Part shown: positions 15,309 through 24,107 of the stretch, one piece after another
How the letters are laid out: each line of letters begins with the position of its first letter
Position numbering within the stretch: the stretch's first letter is position 1
From: an uncultured Candidatus Poseidoniales archaeon
GTDB taxonomy: Archaea; Thermoplasmatota; Poseidoniia; Poseidoniales; Thalassarchaeaceae
Assembly: GCA_902625325.1 (NCBI GenBank)
Contig: CACOAW010000009.1
Location: 1-62,410, forward strand
Direction of reading: 5' to 3'
Length of the DNA: 62,410 bases
The notes under the pieces: generated by a model
Databases searched by the model: none
What the model saw: only the letters and a program-made list of their open reading frames with translations
Told to the model about the DNA's origin: nothing
Translations under genes and position numbers: made by a program

Positions 15309-16319
15309 TTGGCAAAGGAGCAAGTCGAACTCGAAGGCGGCACCACTCGGATGGAGGCAGCATTCGGATCCGGAGACGGAGACGATGAGGCTACGGCCGT
15401 AGTCGCCAGATCACAAGCTTCGTTAGGGCAGGTCTTCGAGCAGAAGTACCGTCCGTGGGATGGCGATCTAGGGCCAAGGTGGATGAGGAACTACGCTATT
15501 TTCAGACATCATGTGTATGGTGTGTTCACAGGAAAAGGACACAGGCAGTACCATCCAATGGTCAGACTGCTAATACTGATTATCTTCCTAGCCTCACTCA
15601 CTCCCATCCCTATGCTCTTCCTATCCTCATTTATCGGGGATCAGGGTGGCTTGTTCGAGAAAATGTGGGGAATCAATAGGTACAATCTGTGGGGCCAAGT
15701 TCTAGGTTACTTCCCGAGGAACTTGTGCATGTGGCCTCTTTTAACTGCCGTAATAGTAGGTGGCATGATCTCCGATGACAGGCAGCATGGAACCAGCGCT
15801 ATCTACTTCTCAAGGCCCGTCTCTAGACTGGATTACACGGCGATGAAGTATCTGAGCGTAGCAATAATTCTCGGATTCGTGATCGTCTTCTCCTACTTCG
15901 CATACTACACTAGTGCCATCGTGTTCAAGTCAGAGGGTTGGGCATACCTCGCGGATACTCTCCCGATCTTCTTTGGAGGGATGCTGGCTGGAATAATCCT
16001 GGTGATAACTTACACCTCGATTGGATTGGCACTCTCCAGCATCAGCCGGAGTCGCTTCTTCGCAGCAATCGGATTCTTGAGTATTATTTATGGCACCAAA
16101 CTGGTCTCCCTGCTAGTCGAACTACAGTTCGAAACCACGTTTATGTATGCCTTGAGCCCCTACGATTGTTTGGCTCACTTGGGCCAGTTTCTGCTAGGAA
16201 TACCATCAAATTACGAACACCCAGTCTCCATATCTGCAGTTTCCATATTGGCCATGAACTCCTTGGCAGTCTGGCTCCTAGTTTCCAGAGTGACCTCATT
16301 GGAGGTGACTAGGGAATGA
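15309..16319 (+). CDS. ABC-2 type transporter permease
   Basis: 336 residues, TTG start immediately after the upstream stop with AGGAG a few bases before. A ~95-residue cytoplasmic N-terminus is followed by six hydrophobic segments (about 92-115, 140-160, 185-210, 218-245, 253-275, 300-325). The SRPVSRLDYTAMKY segment is the coupling element characteristic of ABC-2 permeases. It pairs with one of the two flanking ATPases. The substrate is unknown. Confidence 0.75.
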   Translation: MAKEQVELEGGTTRMEAAFGSGDGDDEATAVVARSQASLGQVFEQKYRPWDGDLGPRWMRNYAIFRHHVYGVFTGKGHRQYHPMVRLLILIIFLASLTPIPMLFLSSFIGDQGGLFEKMWGINRYNLWGQVLGYFPRNLCMWPLLTAVIVGGMISDDRQHGTSAIYFSRPVSRLDYTAMKYLSVAIILGFVIVFSYFAYYTSAIVFKSEGWAYLADTLPIFFGGMLAGIILVITYTSIGLALSSISRSRFFAAIGFLSIIYGTKLVSLLVELQFETTFMYALSPYDCLAHLGQFLLGIPSNYEHPVSISAVSILAMNSLAVWLLVSRVTSLEVTRE

Positions 16320-17263
16320 CCATGCAATCCAAGGAACCTCCAGCCGTATTGATTGATCAGGCCTCGAAGTGGTACGGCCAGGTGATCGGAATCAACGATC
16401 TATCACTGGCTATCGACGGGGGGGTAACAGGGGTGCTGGGACCTAACGGAGCTGGAAAGTCGACTCTGTTCAAGCTCATGATGGGCCGCATAAAGCCCAG
16501 CCAAGGCTCCATCAGGCTCTTCGGAGTGGACCCTTGGGCCAACACCTCCCCATACAGGAGGGTGGGCTACGTCAGTGAGTCCGAGAAGCTGTATGAGTGG
16601 ATGACAGCATTGGACTTCGTCTCAACTCTGGCCAGGCTTCATGGGATGACTAGGGAGGAAGCCACTGAAAGGTCGTCTCACGTGCTGGACTTCGTAGGGC
16701 TAACAGATGTGATCCATAAGGAGCTCGGAAAGTTCAGCAAGGGAATGAGGCAGAGGGTCAAGATTGCGCATGCACTGGTGCATGACCCAGACTTGATCAT
16801 TCTGGATGAACCCCTCCATGGATGCGACCCATTGGCTAGGACAAGCATAATGAGCGTAATCCGTGAATTGGGGGAGCAGGGCAAGACCATCCTAGTTTCA
16901 AGCCATATTTTAGAGGAGATAGAGAGGATTACTGAGCAGATAGTAATCCTGCACAACGGCCGATTACTCGCAATAGGCAATCTGCACGCCATTCGAGACC
17001 TACTGGATAAGCACCCGCATAGGATACTAATCAATTGCGAGGACCCAAGGAGTCTGGCGGGCCTATTCATAGAAGAAGACCCGATATTCGGCGTCAGATT
17101 TCCCAGAGAAGGGCAACTAGAAATCCACACCAACAACCTATCCGCAGCTCACTCCATCCTACCGTCCATAGTAGTGAAATCAAAACAGAAGATATCCAGT
17201 ATCGAAAATCCGGATGACAATCTGGAGTCTCTACTCAACTACCTAATCAAGGAGGGCCAATGA
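16316..17263 (+). CDS. ABC transporter ATP-binding protein (second ATPase)
   Basis: 315 residues. Walker A GPNGAGKST (about 41-49), signature FSKGMRQR, Walker B LIILDEP, switch SSHILEE. The start overlaps the preceding stop as ATGA, showing translational coupling. It is about as similar to the first ATPase as paralogues that form a heterodimer would be; two permeases follow the same pattern, suggesting a hetero-tetrameric exporter. Confidence 0.85.
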   Translation: MTMQSKEPPAVLIDQASKWYGQVIGINDLSLAIDGGVTGVLGPNGAGKSTLFKLMMGRIKPSQGSIRLFGVDPWANTSPYRRVGYVSESEKLYEWMTALDFVSTLARLHGMTREEATERSSHVLDFVGLTDVIHKELGKFSKGMRQRVKIAHALVHDPDLIILDEPLHGCDPLARTSIMSVIRELGEQGKTILVSSHILEEIERITEQIVILHNGRLLAIGNLHAIRDLLDKHPHRILINCEDPRSLAGLFIEEDPIFGVRFPREGQLEIHTNNLSAAHSILPSIVVKSKQKISSIENPDDNLESLLNYLIKEGQ

Positions 17264-18972
17264 TGGACAAGAAGGGCCTAGACCTTTCCGAGACAGTTTG
17301 GACAAGGCTCGACCGCAAGGCTGGAGCCATAGTAGAGCTGACAATGAGGCAACTCCGACATAGGATCTCCACTTGGGTGGTATTGGGCGTGGGGGCTCTA
17401 CTGATGGCACTTCTTCTCTCCTTCTACGTAGACTCCGTAAGGGAGTCTTTCGAACCCATAGACAACGATGGGGACAGTGAGGACAATGATGGTGATGGGT
17501 ACACGATGGGGCAGGAGAGAAAGTATGGCACTCCTGACTGGGATCCCAACGTTTTCCCAGGAGCCAGCATCTTCATCCCAGAGAGTGACATAGACTGGAA
17601 CGACGCTGAAAGGACGTTCTCCGCCAACAAGTCGTGGGAGGGAAGAGCATTCTTCGAGGCCCGATGGATTGATCTGGAGTACAGCGGAGAGTGGTGGGAC
17701 ACCCACATCGAGTGGAACCCCGACGCATCAGGCATCCCCGATCTTACCGATTGCTCGGAATGGGATTTGGATGAGATTTACGAGACCATATGGAGGGATG
17801 CGTGCGACCTCGGGGACCAAGACGGGAACGGCCTGACAACATACTACGTCTCAGGCAAGTGGAGGGGGGACGGAGAAGTCATAGTGCCCGAGGGGATGTA
17901 TCTCAATTGGGGGTACTGGACAGAGGAGGTATACGTGGAACCAGAACCCCCGGAGATGTATATCAACGAGGACGGAATAGACTGCTTCAACGGCCTCTCT
18001 CTTCGAGGGGAGGGCTGGGAGGAGAGTAGGGTTGACTGCCCATCAGATGTGAGGCTTGGCGGTAGCCACGGATTCGATGATGACGGCGACTGCCTCGCTA
18101 TGAACGACGGGCTAGGAGATGATGACAACGGCAATGGGATCCGCTGCGATGTACAGTGGGTAGCGCCCAACGGAGTGGTCACCGATATCCGGTCCGACGA
18201 CCTTGTCGATGAGGACCCAGATGAACAGGAGTACATCGGAGAACTAGGCCACAGGACATTCGTCATAGCGGTCGGGAAGATGGCCTTTGTCATCCTCCTG
18301 GGATTGTTCATCCCTCTGTTCCTCTCCCTTGGATTGGTCAGGGACGAGACAGAGAACGGGACACTCCACCTTCTACTATCGAAACCCATCCATCGTGCTG
18401 AGTTCATCGTTTACAGGTTGATGGGTTATCTGGCAATTGCGGGTACCTACGTCGTTACACTCTCCCTTGTCGTTGGGCTAATCGCCTCGTTGCTGGGGCC
18501 GGGCGATCAAATCATTCGACTCTCGGATATGCCGGTATGGCTGGGGATAGGACTCGCGACGACTTTGGTCCTCGCAGCATACGGCTCTATCTTCAACGCG
18601 ATGGGGCTGATATCCCCCAAGTACGGGGTGTATCTATGCATAGTGTTCGGGATTTGGGAGTTCATGATGGGAAGCTTTTCCATAGTGAACCCGAATTGGA
18701 CGGTTGCGAGCGTGTCCATCTCGCATTGGGCTCTACAGATGATAGATGCCATGGTGCTCCTGGCATGGCCGGATACAATCCAATGGGCAGAGATGGACAA
18801 CGCGTTCGGGATTGACTCGGGCCTCTCCGTCTTCTGGCAGCCTCCAGTCCATACGCTAGGGACGGCATCAGCGGGAGTGGCGCTGCTAAACAGCGTCCTA
18901 GTCCTTTTGATAGTCTCCGTTGCCTGGGTGTTCATAGCAAAGTCAGTCTTCAGCAGAAGAGAGATAATGTGA
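17260..18972 (+). CDS. ABC transporter permease with Asp-rich extracellular domain
   Basis: 570 residues. One helix at about 35-58 precedes a ~270-residue extracellular domain (about 60-330) rich in DxDxDG-type loops (DNDGDSEDNDGDG, GDQDGNG, DDDGD, GDDDNGNG) resembling thrombospondin type-3/dockerin calcium loops and containing five cysteines. Five membrane helices follow (about 340-565), with the LLLSKPIHRAEFIVYRL coupling motif of ABC-2 permeases. The start overlaps the previous stop (ATGA) behind a GGAGGG ribosome-binding site. Calcium binding is inferred from motif pattern. Confidence 0.8.
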   Translation: MMDKKGLDLSETVWTRLDRKAGAIVELTMRQLRHRISTWVVLGVGALLMALLLSFYVDSVRESFEPIDNDGDSEDNDGDGYTMGQERKYGTPDWDPNVFPGASIFIPESDIDWNDAERTFSANKSWEGRAFFEARWIDLEYSGEWWDTHIEWNPDASGIPDLTDCSEWDLDEIYETIWRDACDLGDQDGNGLTTYYVSGKWRGDGEVIVPEGMYLNWGYWTEEVYVEPEPPEMYINEDGIDCFNGLSLRGEGWEESRVDCPSDVRLGGSHGFDDDGDCLAMNDGLGDDDNGNGIRCDVQWVAPNGVVTDIRSDDLVDEDPDEQEYIGELGHRTFVIAVGKMAFVILLGLFIPLFLSLGLVRDETENGTLHLLLSKPIHRAEFIVYRLMGYLAIAGTYVVTLSLVVGLIASLLGPGDQIIRLSDMPVWLGIGLATTLVLAAYGSIFNAMGLISPKYGVYLCIVFGIWEFMMGSFSIVNPNWTVASVSISHWALQMIDAMVLLAWPDTIQWAEMDNAFGIDSGLSVFWQPPVHTLGTASAGVALLNSVLVLLIVSVAWVFIAKSVFSRREIM

Positions 18973-20168
18973 TTGAGATGCAGGATGACCCAATTAAGTT
19001 CGAAGGAGACTTCTCATCACTGTGGCGACTAGATGTCATGCCGCCCATCTACGGACTTTCCTGGTGGTGGTACTGGGTCCTGATCCTGGTTCCTGATCCT
19101 GACAAACCCAGTAGGTCTAGGCAGCTGATGACCCTCTGGTCTACTAAGGAGACCAAGGCAGTTCGGGTCAGCGGTCACTGGTGGGAGCCAGGTTCTAGGA
19201 TGCATAAGGATGAGCATGGCGGTTTCGTAATCCCTGGGATGGTATGCGCATGGTGGTACGATGGCGAGACAATGCACGAACCACTGACAATGCGAGAATG
19301 CCGAATGGCTGTCGTTGGCGATACTCACCCATTGTGGCCCGGACAGGGGGATGGTCTCGGAGCAGGCGCAGTGATCCCGATAGAGAGAGAGGACCTTTCC
19401 ATGGGGATGTCCCCGGGAAACGAGTCCATGTGGGTTAGTCTTTCTAGTGACAGGGAAGCTAGGTCGAGGGGAGCGCCTTCTTCCTTCGAAGCGCATCTAA
19501 CACCATGGTGGGGCCCTCCGAGCGAACTCACATACAGGAATAACGAGATTGCACTTGGTATGGGTTACGACATACTAAGGCTGCAGGGAATGAAGTCCAG
19601 ATTGGTCGTAGATGGTGAGGAAATGGAGGGGACGGCCTACTTCCAGAAGGTCACAGTCCAGGCTCCATCAGTACCCTGGTTCTGGGGAATGGTCCACTTT
19701 GACGACGGATCATACTTGGATTGGTTCATGCCGCACTTGACCCCACTATCCACAACCAAGGATGACAAGCCTTGGCGGAAGAGGGACGCAGTTAGAGTCC
19801 CTCTGAAAAGAGCCGGAATTTTCCATGATAGGAAGCGAGGCATGACACATGAGTTCGATAATTGTGAGGTAGAGGTCAGGAAATCTGATAAGGGCCTTTT
19901 GGATTCTAATGGAGATTTACTTCCAAACTTCAGAATTAGGGTCTGGAACGACTCTTCCAAGGTCTCAATGGATATCAGGTCGGTTAGTCGCGCTAGGTGG
20001 ACATTCGACCAGCCAACTCGAATGGGCTTAGTTAGCCATCTGACATATAACGAGTACCCATTCGAGGTGTCTAGACTAGAGATCGAGGATGAGGAAGGAT
20101 CCAGGACCTTGACAGACTATGATTGGATCCATGGGAATGCAGAGCACTCCTGGGGATTTTTACATTGA
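18969..20168 (+). CDS. Uncharacterised Trp-rich beta protein (possibly AttH/CrtC lipocalin-like)
   Basis: 399 residues; GTG start overlaps the permease stop, ATG 18978 is an alternative. The protein is rich in Trp and beta-strand-like segments. The central GTAYFQKVTV and FWGMVHFDDGSYLDWF segments recall the duplicated lipocalin fold of AttH/hydroxyneurosporene-synthase proteins, but I cannot confirm this. There is no clear signal peptide; one hydrophobic, Trp-rich stretch sits at about 28-42. As the last coupled gene of the exporter operon it may modify or bind the exported lipid-like substrate (inference). Confidence 0.6.
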   Translation: MIEMQDDPIKFEGDFSSLWRLDVMPPIYGLSWWWYWVLILVPDPDKPSRSRQLMTLWSTKETKAVRVSGHWWEPGSRMHKDEHGGFVIPGMVCAWWYDGETMHEPLTMRECRMAVVGDTHPLWPGQGDGLGAGAVIPIEREDLSMGMSPGNESMWVSLSSDREARSRGAPSSFEAHLTPWWGPPSELTYRNNEIALGMGYDILRLQGMKSRLVVDGEEMEGTAYFQKVTVQAPSVPWFWGMVHFDDGSYLDWFMPHLTPLSTTKDDKPWRKRDAVRVPLKRAGIFHDRKRGMTHEFDNCEVEVRKSDKGLLDSNGDLLPNFRIRVWNDSSKVSMDIRSVSRARWTFDQPTRMGLVSHLTYNEYPFEVSRLEIEDEEGSRTLTDYDWIHGNAEHSWGFLH

Positions 20169-20217
20169 TGAACCCGGATGGCAATCACTTAGAAACAACC
20201 ATCGAAGCTGATAGCGC

Positions 20218-21165
20218 ATGTCTGAGTTCGTTGAGCAGTTCAGGTCCAACATCGATGCGGACGCTGCTCGTTCCGATTTCCCCGAAATCACGGATTCGGA
20301 GACTCCAATCTGGAGAGGGGGGCCAGCAACGTCTTCAATGGCCGACAAGTACATTCTCTCGATTATGGTTCTCCTGGTCCATATTGCGTTCTTCCTTGGA
20401 GAACTGCTAGACACTCCGGAAGGGGAAGGGCAGGTCAACTTCGTCCTATCTGCGGTAATTTGGCTGATAGACAAAACTGGAGTTATGGGGTTTGTCATAT
20501 GCATGCTTATTCTTACCAAGATCAATCACTATGCAAATTTCTCCACTTCTGGAAAGTGGACAACATCCTGGCTTCTGATTTGCTGCATTATCCCACTATT
20601 GTGGAAACTCATGGATGTAGTGGAGTGGATAGGGGGTTTCTTTGACTCCGGCTTCTCGAGCCCTCTTCCAGCATGGAACTACTCTTGGTTCGCTCCACTG
20701 GGCCTTCTATCCTTCCTAGTCATGGTTTCACTCACAGTTCTGTACCAGAGATCTTTCCACTATGCTATAACAGACAAGAGGATACACATCAGACAGAGCT
20801 TCCTGTACTTCGAAACCAGTGCGCATGGGATTTCCTACCACAAAGTCGAGAATCTTAAGGCAGATCCAACGATACTGGGAAGGATCCTAGGGTTTGGCAA
20901 TATACACGTGGTTACAGGTTCGGGAGTAGGCTTGCAGGTCGAATCTCTGAGTACTTCCGCAGGAGCTGCGCCCGAGATTACTCAACCTCCCGTGGGTAAA
21001 ATGAGAATTTCCTCATTCCTTCTTGGTTGGATAACTTTGCAAAGAGATAGAACCGTTGAGGCAAGTGACCCAGCAGACTGCCTTTATGGGGTAAGGCGCC
21101 CGATGGACGTTTACCGATTGATCAACGAACTGATGGATGCCAATGTCGGACCAGCAGTTGAATAA
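20218..21165 (+). CDS. Membrane protein with bacterial PH-like domain
   Basis: 315 residues. Four hydrophobic helices occur at about 40-60, 78-100, 115-140 and 155-180. After them the YAITDKRIHIRQSFLYF segment and following strands (to about 245) match the bPH2 domain found in YdbS-type membrane proteins. The function of these domains is unknown. It lies 49 bases after the exporter operon on the same strand. Confidence 0.7.
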   Translation: MSEFVEQFRSNIDADAARSDFPEITDSETPIWRGGPATSSMADKYILSIMVLLVHIAFFLGELLDTPEGEGQVNFVLSAVIWLIDKTGVMGFVICMLILTKINHYANFSTSGKWTTSWLLICCIIPLLWKLMDVVEWIGGFFDSGFSSPLPAWNYSWFAPLGLLSFLVMVSLTVLYQRSFHYAITDKRIHIRQSFLYFETSAHGISYHKVENLKADPTILGRILGFGNIHVVTGSGVGLQVESLSTSAGAAPEITQPPVGKMRISSFLLGWITLQRDRTVEASDPADCLYGVRRPMDVYRLINELMDANVGPAVE

Positions 21166-21244
21166 TTGAAGGTCGAAGTGAAATCAAGAACCCAACACTC
21201 CGCACCGTTCATAACCCTGAGTCCTCCCACAGGCACTGATAGAT

Positions 21245-21790
21245 ATGTCGAACGAGGAAACGATAACTAAGGCGGCTCAATGCATTACTCAGGGAGATTT
21301 CATGGGGGCTATGGAAATCTTTGAGGCACACATCAACTCCAACAGGGATGACCCTGCAGGTTACCATGGTTGGGCCGAATCCGCACTATTTGAGATACAA
21401 GAGAACGGGAACTTTGACGAGAAGGGCAATGACCGGATAAACGAGGGGCAGGTTGCAGCTTACTTCAAGAAAGCAGCCGCACTAGATGCAGAGAGCACAG
21501 AGTATCAGGCTGCCTATGCGAACGCACTAATTGAGTTCGATAGGATTCCAATGGCAATTCGCGAACTGAGGAAACTCAAGGACCTAGGCGATTCATCTGA
21601 CGATTTCGATGTCACTCAGGATCTGTATCAGGCAGCGAAAATGCTCATCGATAACATCGATTTCAAGACCAACTTCGATAGAAGTGAGGGCTTCGCAAAG
21701 CAGTTCCTTCCAGTAGCAGTGGAGTTCGCTCTCCTTGGAATGGGCTTCGCTTCCGCTGAGGAAGCCCTGGAGTACCTCCAGACCGAGTAG
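21245..21790 (+). CDS. TPR-like repeat protein
   Basis: 181 residues, cytoplasmic, helical throughout. Helix pairs such as ITQGDFMGAMEIFEAHI and YFKKAAALDAESTEYQAAY have tetratricopeptide spacing, giving roughly three repeats. Related acidic TPR proteins occur at 37.8 and 38.6 kb. It probably acts as a protein-interaction scaffold. It ends 10 bases before truA. Confidence 0.6.
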   Translation: MSNEETITKAAQCITQGDFMGAMEIFEAHINSNRDDPAGYHGWAESALFEIQENGNFDEKGNDRINEGQVAAYFKKAAALDAESTEYQAAYANALIEFDRIPMAIRELRKLKDLGDSSDDFDVTQDLYQAAKMLIDNIDFKTNFDRSEGFAKQFLPVAVEFALLGMGFASAEEALEYLQTE

Positions 21791-21800
21791 GGGTGAATGA

Positions 21801-22673
21801 TTGAGCGACCGTTATTTGGTCGCCCTGGGCTATCATGGAAACTCATTCCACGGGTCACAGATCCAGCCAGATGTTGGAACCGTCGAGGGTTCCATGAGGG
21901 ATGCCCTGAGAAGACTTACTTGGTGGTCAGAGGGTTGCTTGGAGATGTCGAGCAGAACAGATTCTGGGGTAAGCGTTAGGGCGAATCTAGCCAGAATAGA
22001 TCTTCCCAAATCAGTCTCCTCCAGTACAAGCAATGACTCAATAGTACGAGCCTTAAACGACCACCTTCCTGTAGGTGCAGTAGCTATTTCAGCAAATCGT
22101 GCACCCTCCACCTCCAAGGTTAGGTATGCGGAATCACGATGTTACCTATATCGCTTGGAGACCATAGAGGAATGGCCGTCCGAATGCGAAAACGATGCTA
22201 TTTCAACAGCCTGCTCCTTGGTCGAGGGCCAGCACGACTTCACAAACCTCTCTAGATTGGAATCCGGCACAAATCCGGTCAGAACAGTAGACAGCTGTAT
22301 TCCTTGGACTTCCGATGACGGGAGACTGATAGGATTCTCCATACAGGCAAAGTCATTCATCTGGAACCAAGTCAGAAGGATTGCATCAGCTTTCTCAGGA
22401 ATAGTATCTGGTAGAATATCTATCCTAGATCTAGAATCCGCACTAAACTCTCCCAAGGTGAGTGTGGATCTGGGCAGGGCTCCATCCGAGGGACTCGTTC
22501 TTTGGGATATATCTCACAAGGACTTCGACTCTCCTTTCTCCAGCGAATTGCCAATTTCCACTACATTCTCTGTTAGGCCCAGCGACTCCCGAGAGTATCG
22601 GAGATGGCTTTCACTATCAAAATATGAAATGGGATTACTATTGGAGCGGGAGTGGATGTCAAGGCTCAATTGA
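21801..22673 (+). CDS. truA: tRNA pseudouridine synthase A
   Basis: 290 residues. SSRTDSGVSVRANLARI carries the catalytic Asp (RTDSGV). FSIQAKSFIWNQVRRI is the second conserved TruA block. The enzyme makes pseudouridine at positions 38-40 of tRNA anticodon stems. TTG 21801 is the only start compatible with the in-frame stop directly before it; GGGGTGA just upstream serves as ribosome-binding site. The 3' end overlaps the convergent riboflavin kinase gene by 8 bases. Confidence 0.9.
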   Translation: MSDRYLVALGYHGNSFHGSQIQPDVGTVEGSMRDALRRLTWWSEGCLEMSSRTDSGVSVRANLARIDLPKSVSSSTSNDSIVRALNDHLPVGAVAISANRAPSTSKVRYAESRCYLYRLETIEEWPSECENDAISTACSLVEGQHDFTNLSRLESGTNPVRTVDSCIPWTSDDGRLIGFSIQAKSFIWNQVRRIASAFSGIVSGRISILDLESALNSPKVSVDLGRAPSEGLVLWDISHKDFDSPFSSELPISTTFSVRPSDSREYRRWLSLSKYEMGLLLEREWMSRLN

Positions 22674-23100
22674 GCTCAATTTCCACTTCTTCACCATCTG
22701 AGCAGGGTAGCGTTTCACGAAGGAAGACCCCAGAAATCACCTCTGCGGTACTGGTGTGCCTGGTTAGGTCGGGAACCAGGATGGCACATTCCTCCCATTT
22801 ACCTCCTGCTCTACGAATCCTCCCTCTGAAGGCCGTTGCCCCGCCGAAGGACTTACCGTCCCTTTCGAAACCCTCGATCCTGTGGGCTTCGATTGAATCG
22901 GCGGAGACCCCTTCCTCCAATCCGGATAGTACCCTCAATTGGAGGAATGCATCCATGCTGCCCCCTTCTACATCTACATTCAGGGTACCTGGCCAAGCAC
23001 CTACTCCCAAGACTCCCTTGAACTGTGATTGGTAGTGCTTCTGGAACATGAATACGTGAGCTCTCCCTAGCCCACTGCTCACCTTTCCACTGACTCGCAT
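22666..23100 (-). CDS. ribK: CTP-dependent riboflavin kinase (archaeal RibK)
   Basis: 144 residues. Signature segments are SGKVSSGLGRAHVFM, YQSQFKGVLG, PGTLNVDV, the IEGFERDGKSFGG loop and LPCSDGEEVEIEL, all typical of the DUF120 fold. This enzyme converts riboflavin to FMN with CTP as the phosphate donor and is specific to archaea. Here it stands alone, without the winged-helix domain fused in some species. Tail-to-tail overlap with truA. Confidence 0.88.
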   Translation of the reverse strand: MRVSGKVSSGLGRAHVFMFQKHYQSQFKGVLGVGAWPGTLNVDVEGGSMDAFLQLRVLSGLEEGVSADSIEAHRIEGFERDGKSFGGATAFRGRIRRAGGKWEECAILVPDLTRHTSTAEVISGVFLRETLPCSDGEEVEIELN

Positions 23101-23142
23101 GAATCCGGGCTATGCTGGCGACTCATAATATTCCGCTTAAAA

Positions 23143-24021
23143 TTACAAAACAAATGTAGACCCTTGTTCGCCAATTGACCAACCCAGTCCTACCAACTCT
23201 CGATATTCAGCAGAGTCGCTGTCTATTGCCGGATTTGTGTGGTTAAGGTGGAAGAAAATCACCTCTGGATCCCCATCTTCCCTTCTCCCCAGCCTTCCTA
23301 TTGTATCAGAAATGGTCGGGTGTGGGATTTGGGACATATCTCTTCCATCCAACTCGTCTCCGCTCCAGAATGTCCCATCAATAAGTGCGAAATCTACCTC
23401 GAGTGAGTTCAGCCAATCCCTGATGCTATTCTGGCCGGCCATATCTAACGTTCCCGTCCAGTCATCGTGATCTGGGAGGAATAGTAGGGAGGAACTCGGC
23501 CCAATTATCTTGATGGCATGTGTATCGGAGAACTCGTCTCGGTGAGGTACCGGTATGAACTCGAATTGGAAACCACACTGTCCAGAGGGAGAAAAAGAAA
23601 CACTACTCTCAACATTATTTGCTTCGAAGGGAGAAATCAAACCTCTTTTTCGAATGAAATCTATGACGCTCTTGCTCGCAAAAAGACTGGTTCCGCTAGA
23701 TCCCATAACTTCCTTCCCGAATTGGCCCAATCCGTCTATGTGCCCTAGATGGGCATGTGTGAGGCTTACAGTTTCGGGAACCACAGTGTTGCCTATCCCC
23801 AGAGACTTGGCGGCTATCCCAAGTTGCTGAGGAAGAGCTCTGGATGCTTCTATGAGGTGGAGGCTTCCATCCGATCCAATTACCAAACAGCATGCTGGGT
23901 GCAGGACCTTGGATGGGTCGCTCAGTGCAGCAATGCACCTATCGCACGCGCAACCTGCCTGGGGCACCCCTCCATCTTGCGCGGTCCCGACCAATACTAC
24001 TCTCACTTCATCCAGTACCAC
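23143..24021 (-). CDS. PqqB-like metallo-beta-lactamase-fold hydrolase
   Basis: 292 residues. The N-terminus VGTAQDGGVPQAGC with CDRC gives the structural-zinc cysteines of PqqB. The metal motif reads THAHLGHIDGL in place of the usual HxHxDH, as in PqqB. Further ligand candidates are LPDHDDW and HLNHTNP. No other PQQ genes are visible, so a role in PQQ synthesis is unlikely from context; a related hydrolase or transport role is possible. GTG start. Divergent from the aminotransferase-fold gene. Confidence 0.78.
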   Translation of the reverse strand: MVLDEVRVVLVGTAQDGGVPQAGCACDRCIAALSDPSKVLHPACCLVIGSDGSLHLIEASRALPQQLGIAAKSLGIGNTVVPETVSLTHAHLGHIDGLGQFGKEVMGSSGTSLFASKSVIDFIRKRGLISPFEANNVESSVSFSPSGQCGFQFEFIPVPHRDEFSDTHAIKIIGPSSSLLFLPDHDDWTGTLDMAGQNSIRDWLNSLEVDFALIDGTFWSGDELDGRDMSQIPHPTISDTIGRLGRREDGDPEVIFFHLNHTNPAIDSDSAEYRELVGLGWSIGEQGSTFVL

Positions 24022-24107
24022 AGGCTGCGATGGAATGCTTCACATCAACTCTCTCTTGGAGAAACCTTCCTCGGATTAATCAAAAACTAGAGTGCCTTCT
24101 GAGGTAT

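Noticed and set aside
23892-24107. N-terminal extension of the glycine C-acetyltransferase frame
   Set aside because: It overlaps the opposite-strand PqqB-like gene and encodes non-conserved sequence; ribosome-binding site and family start support 24108.
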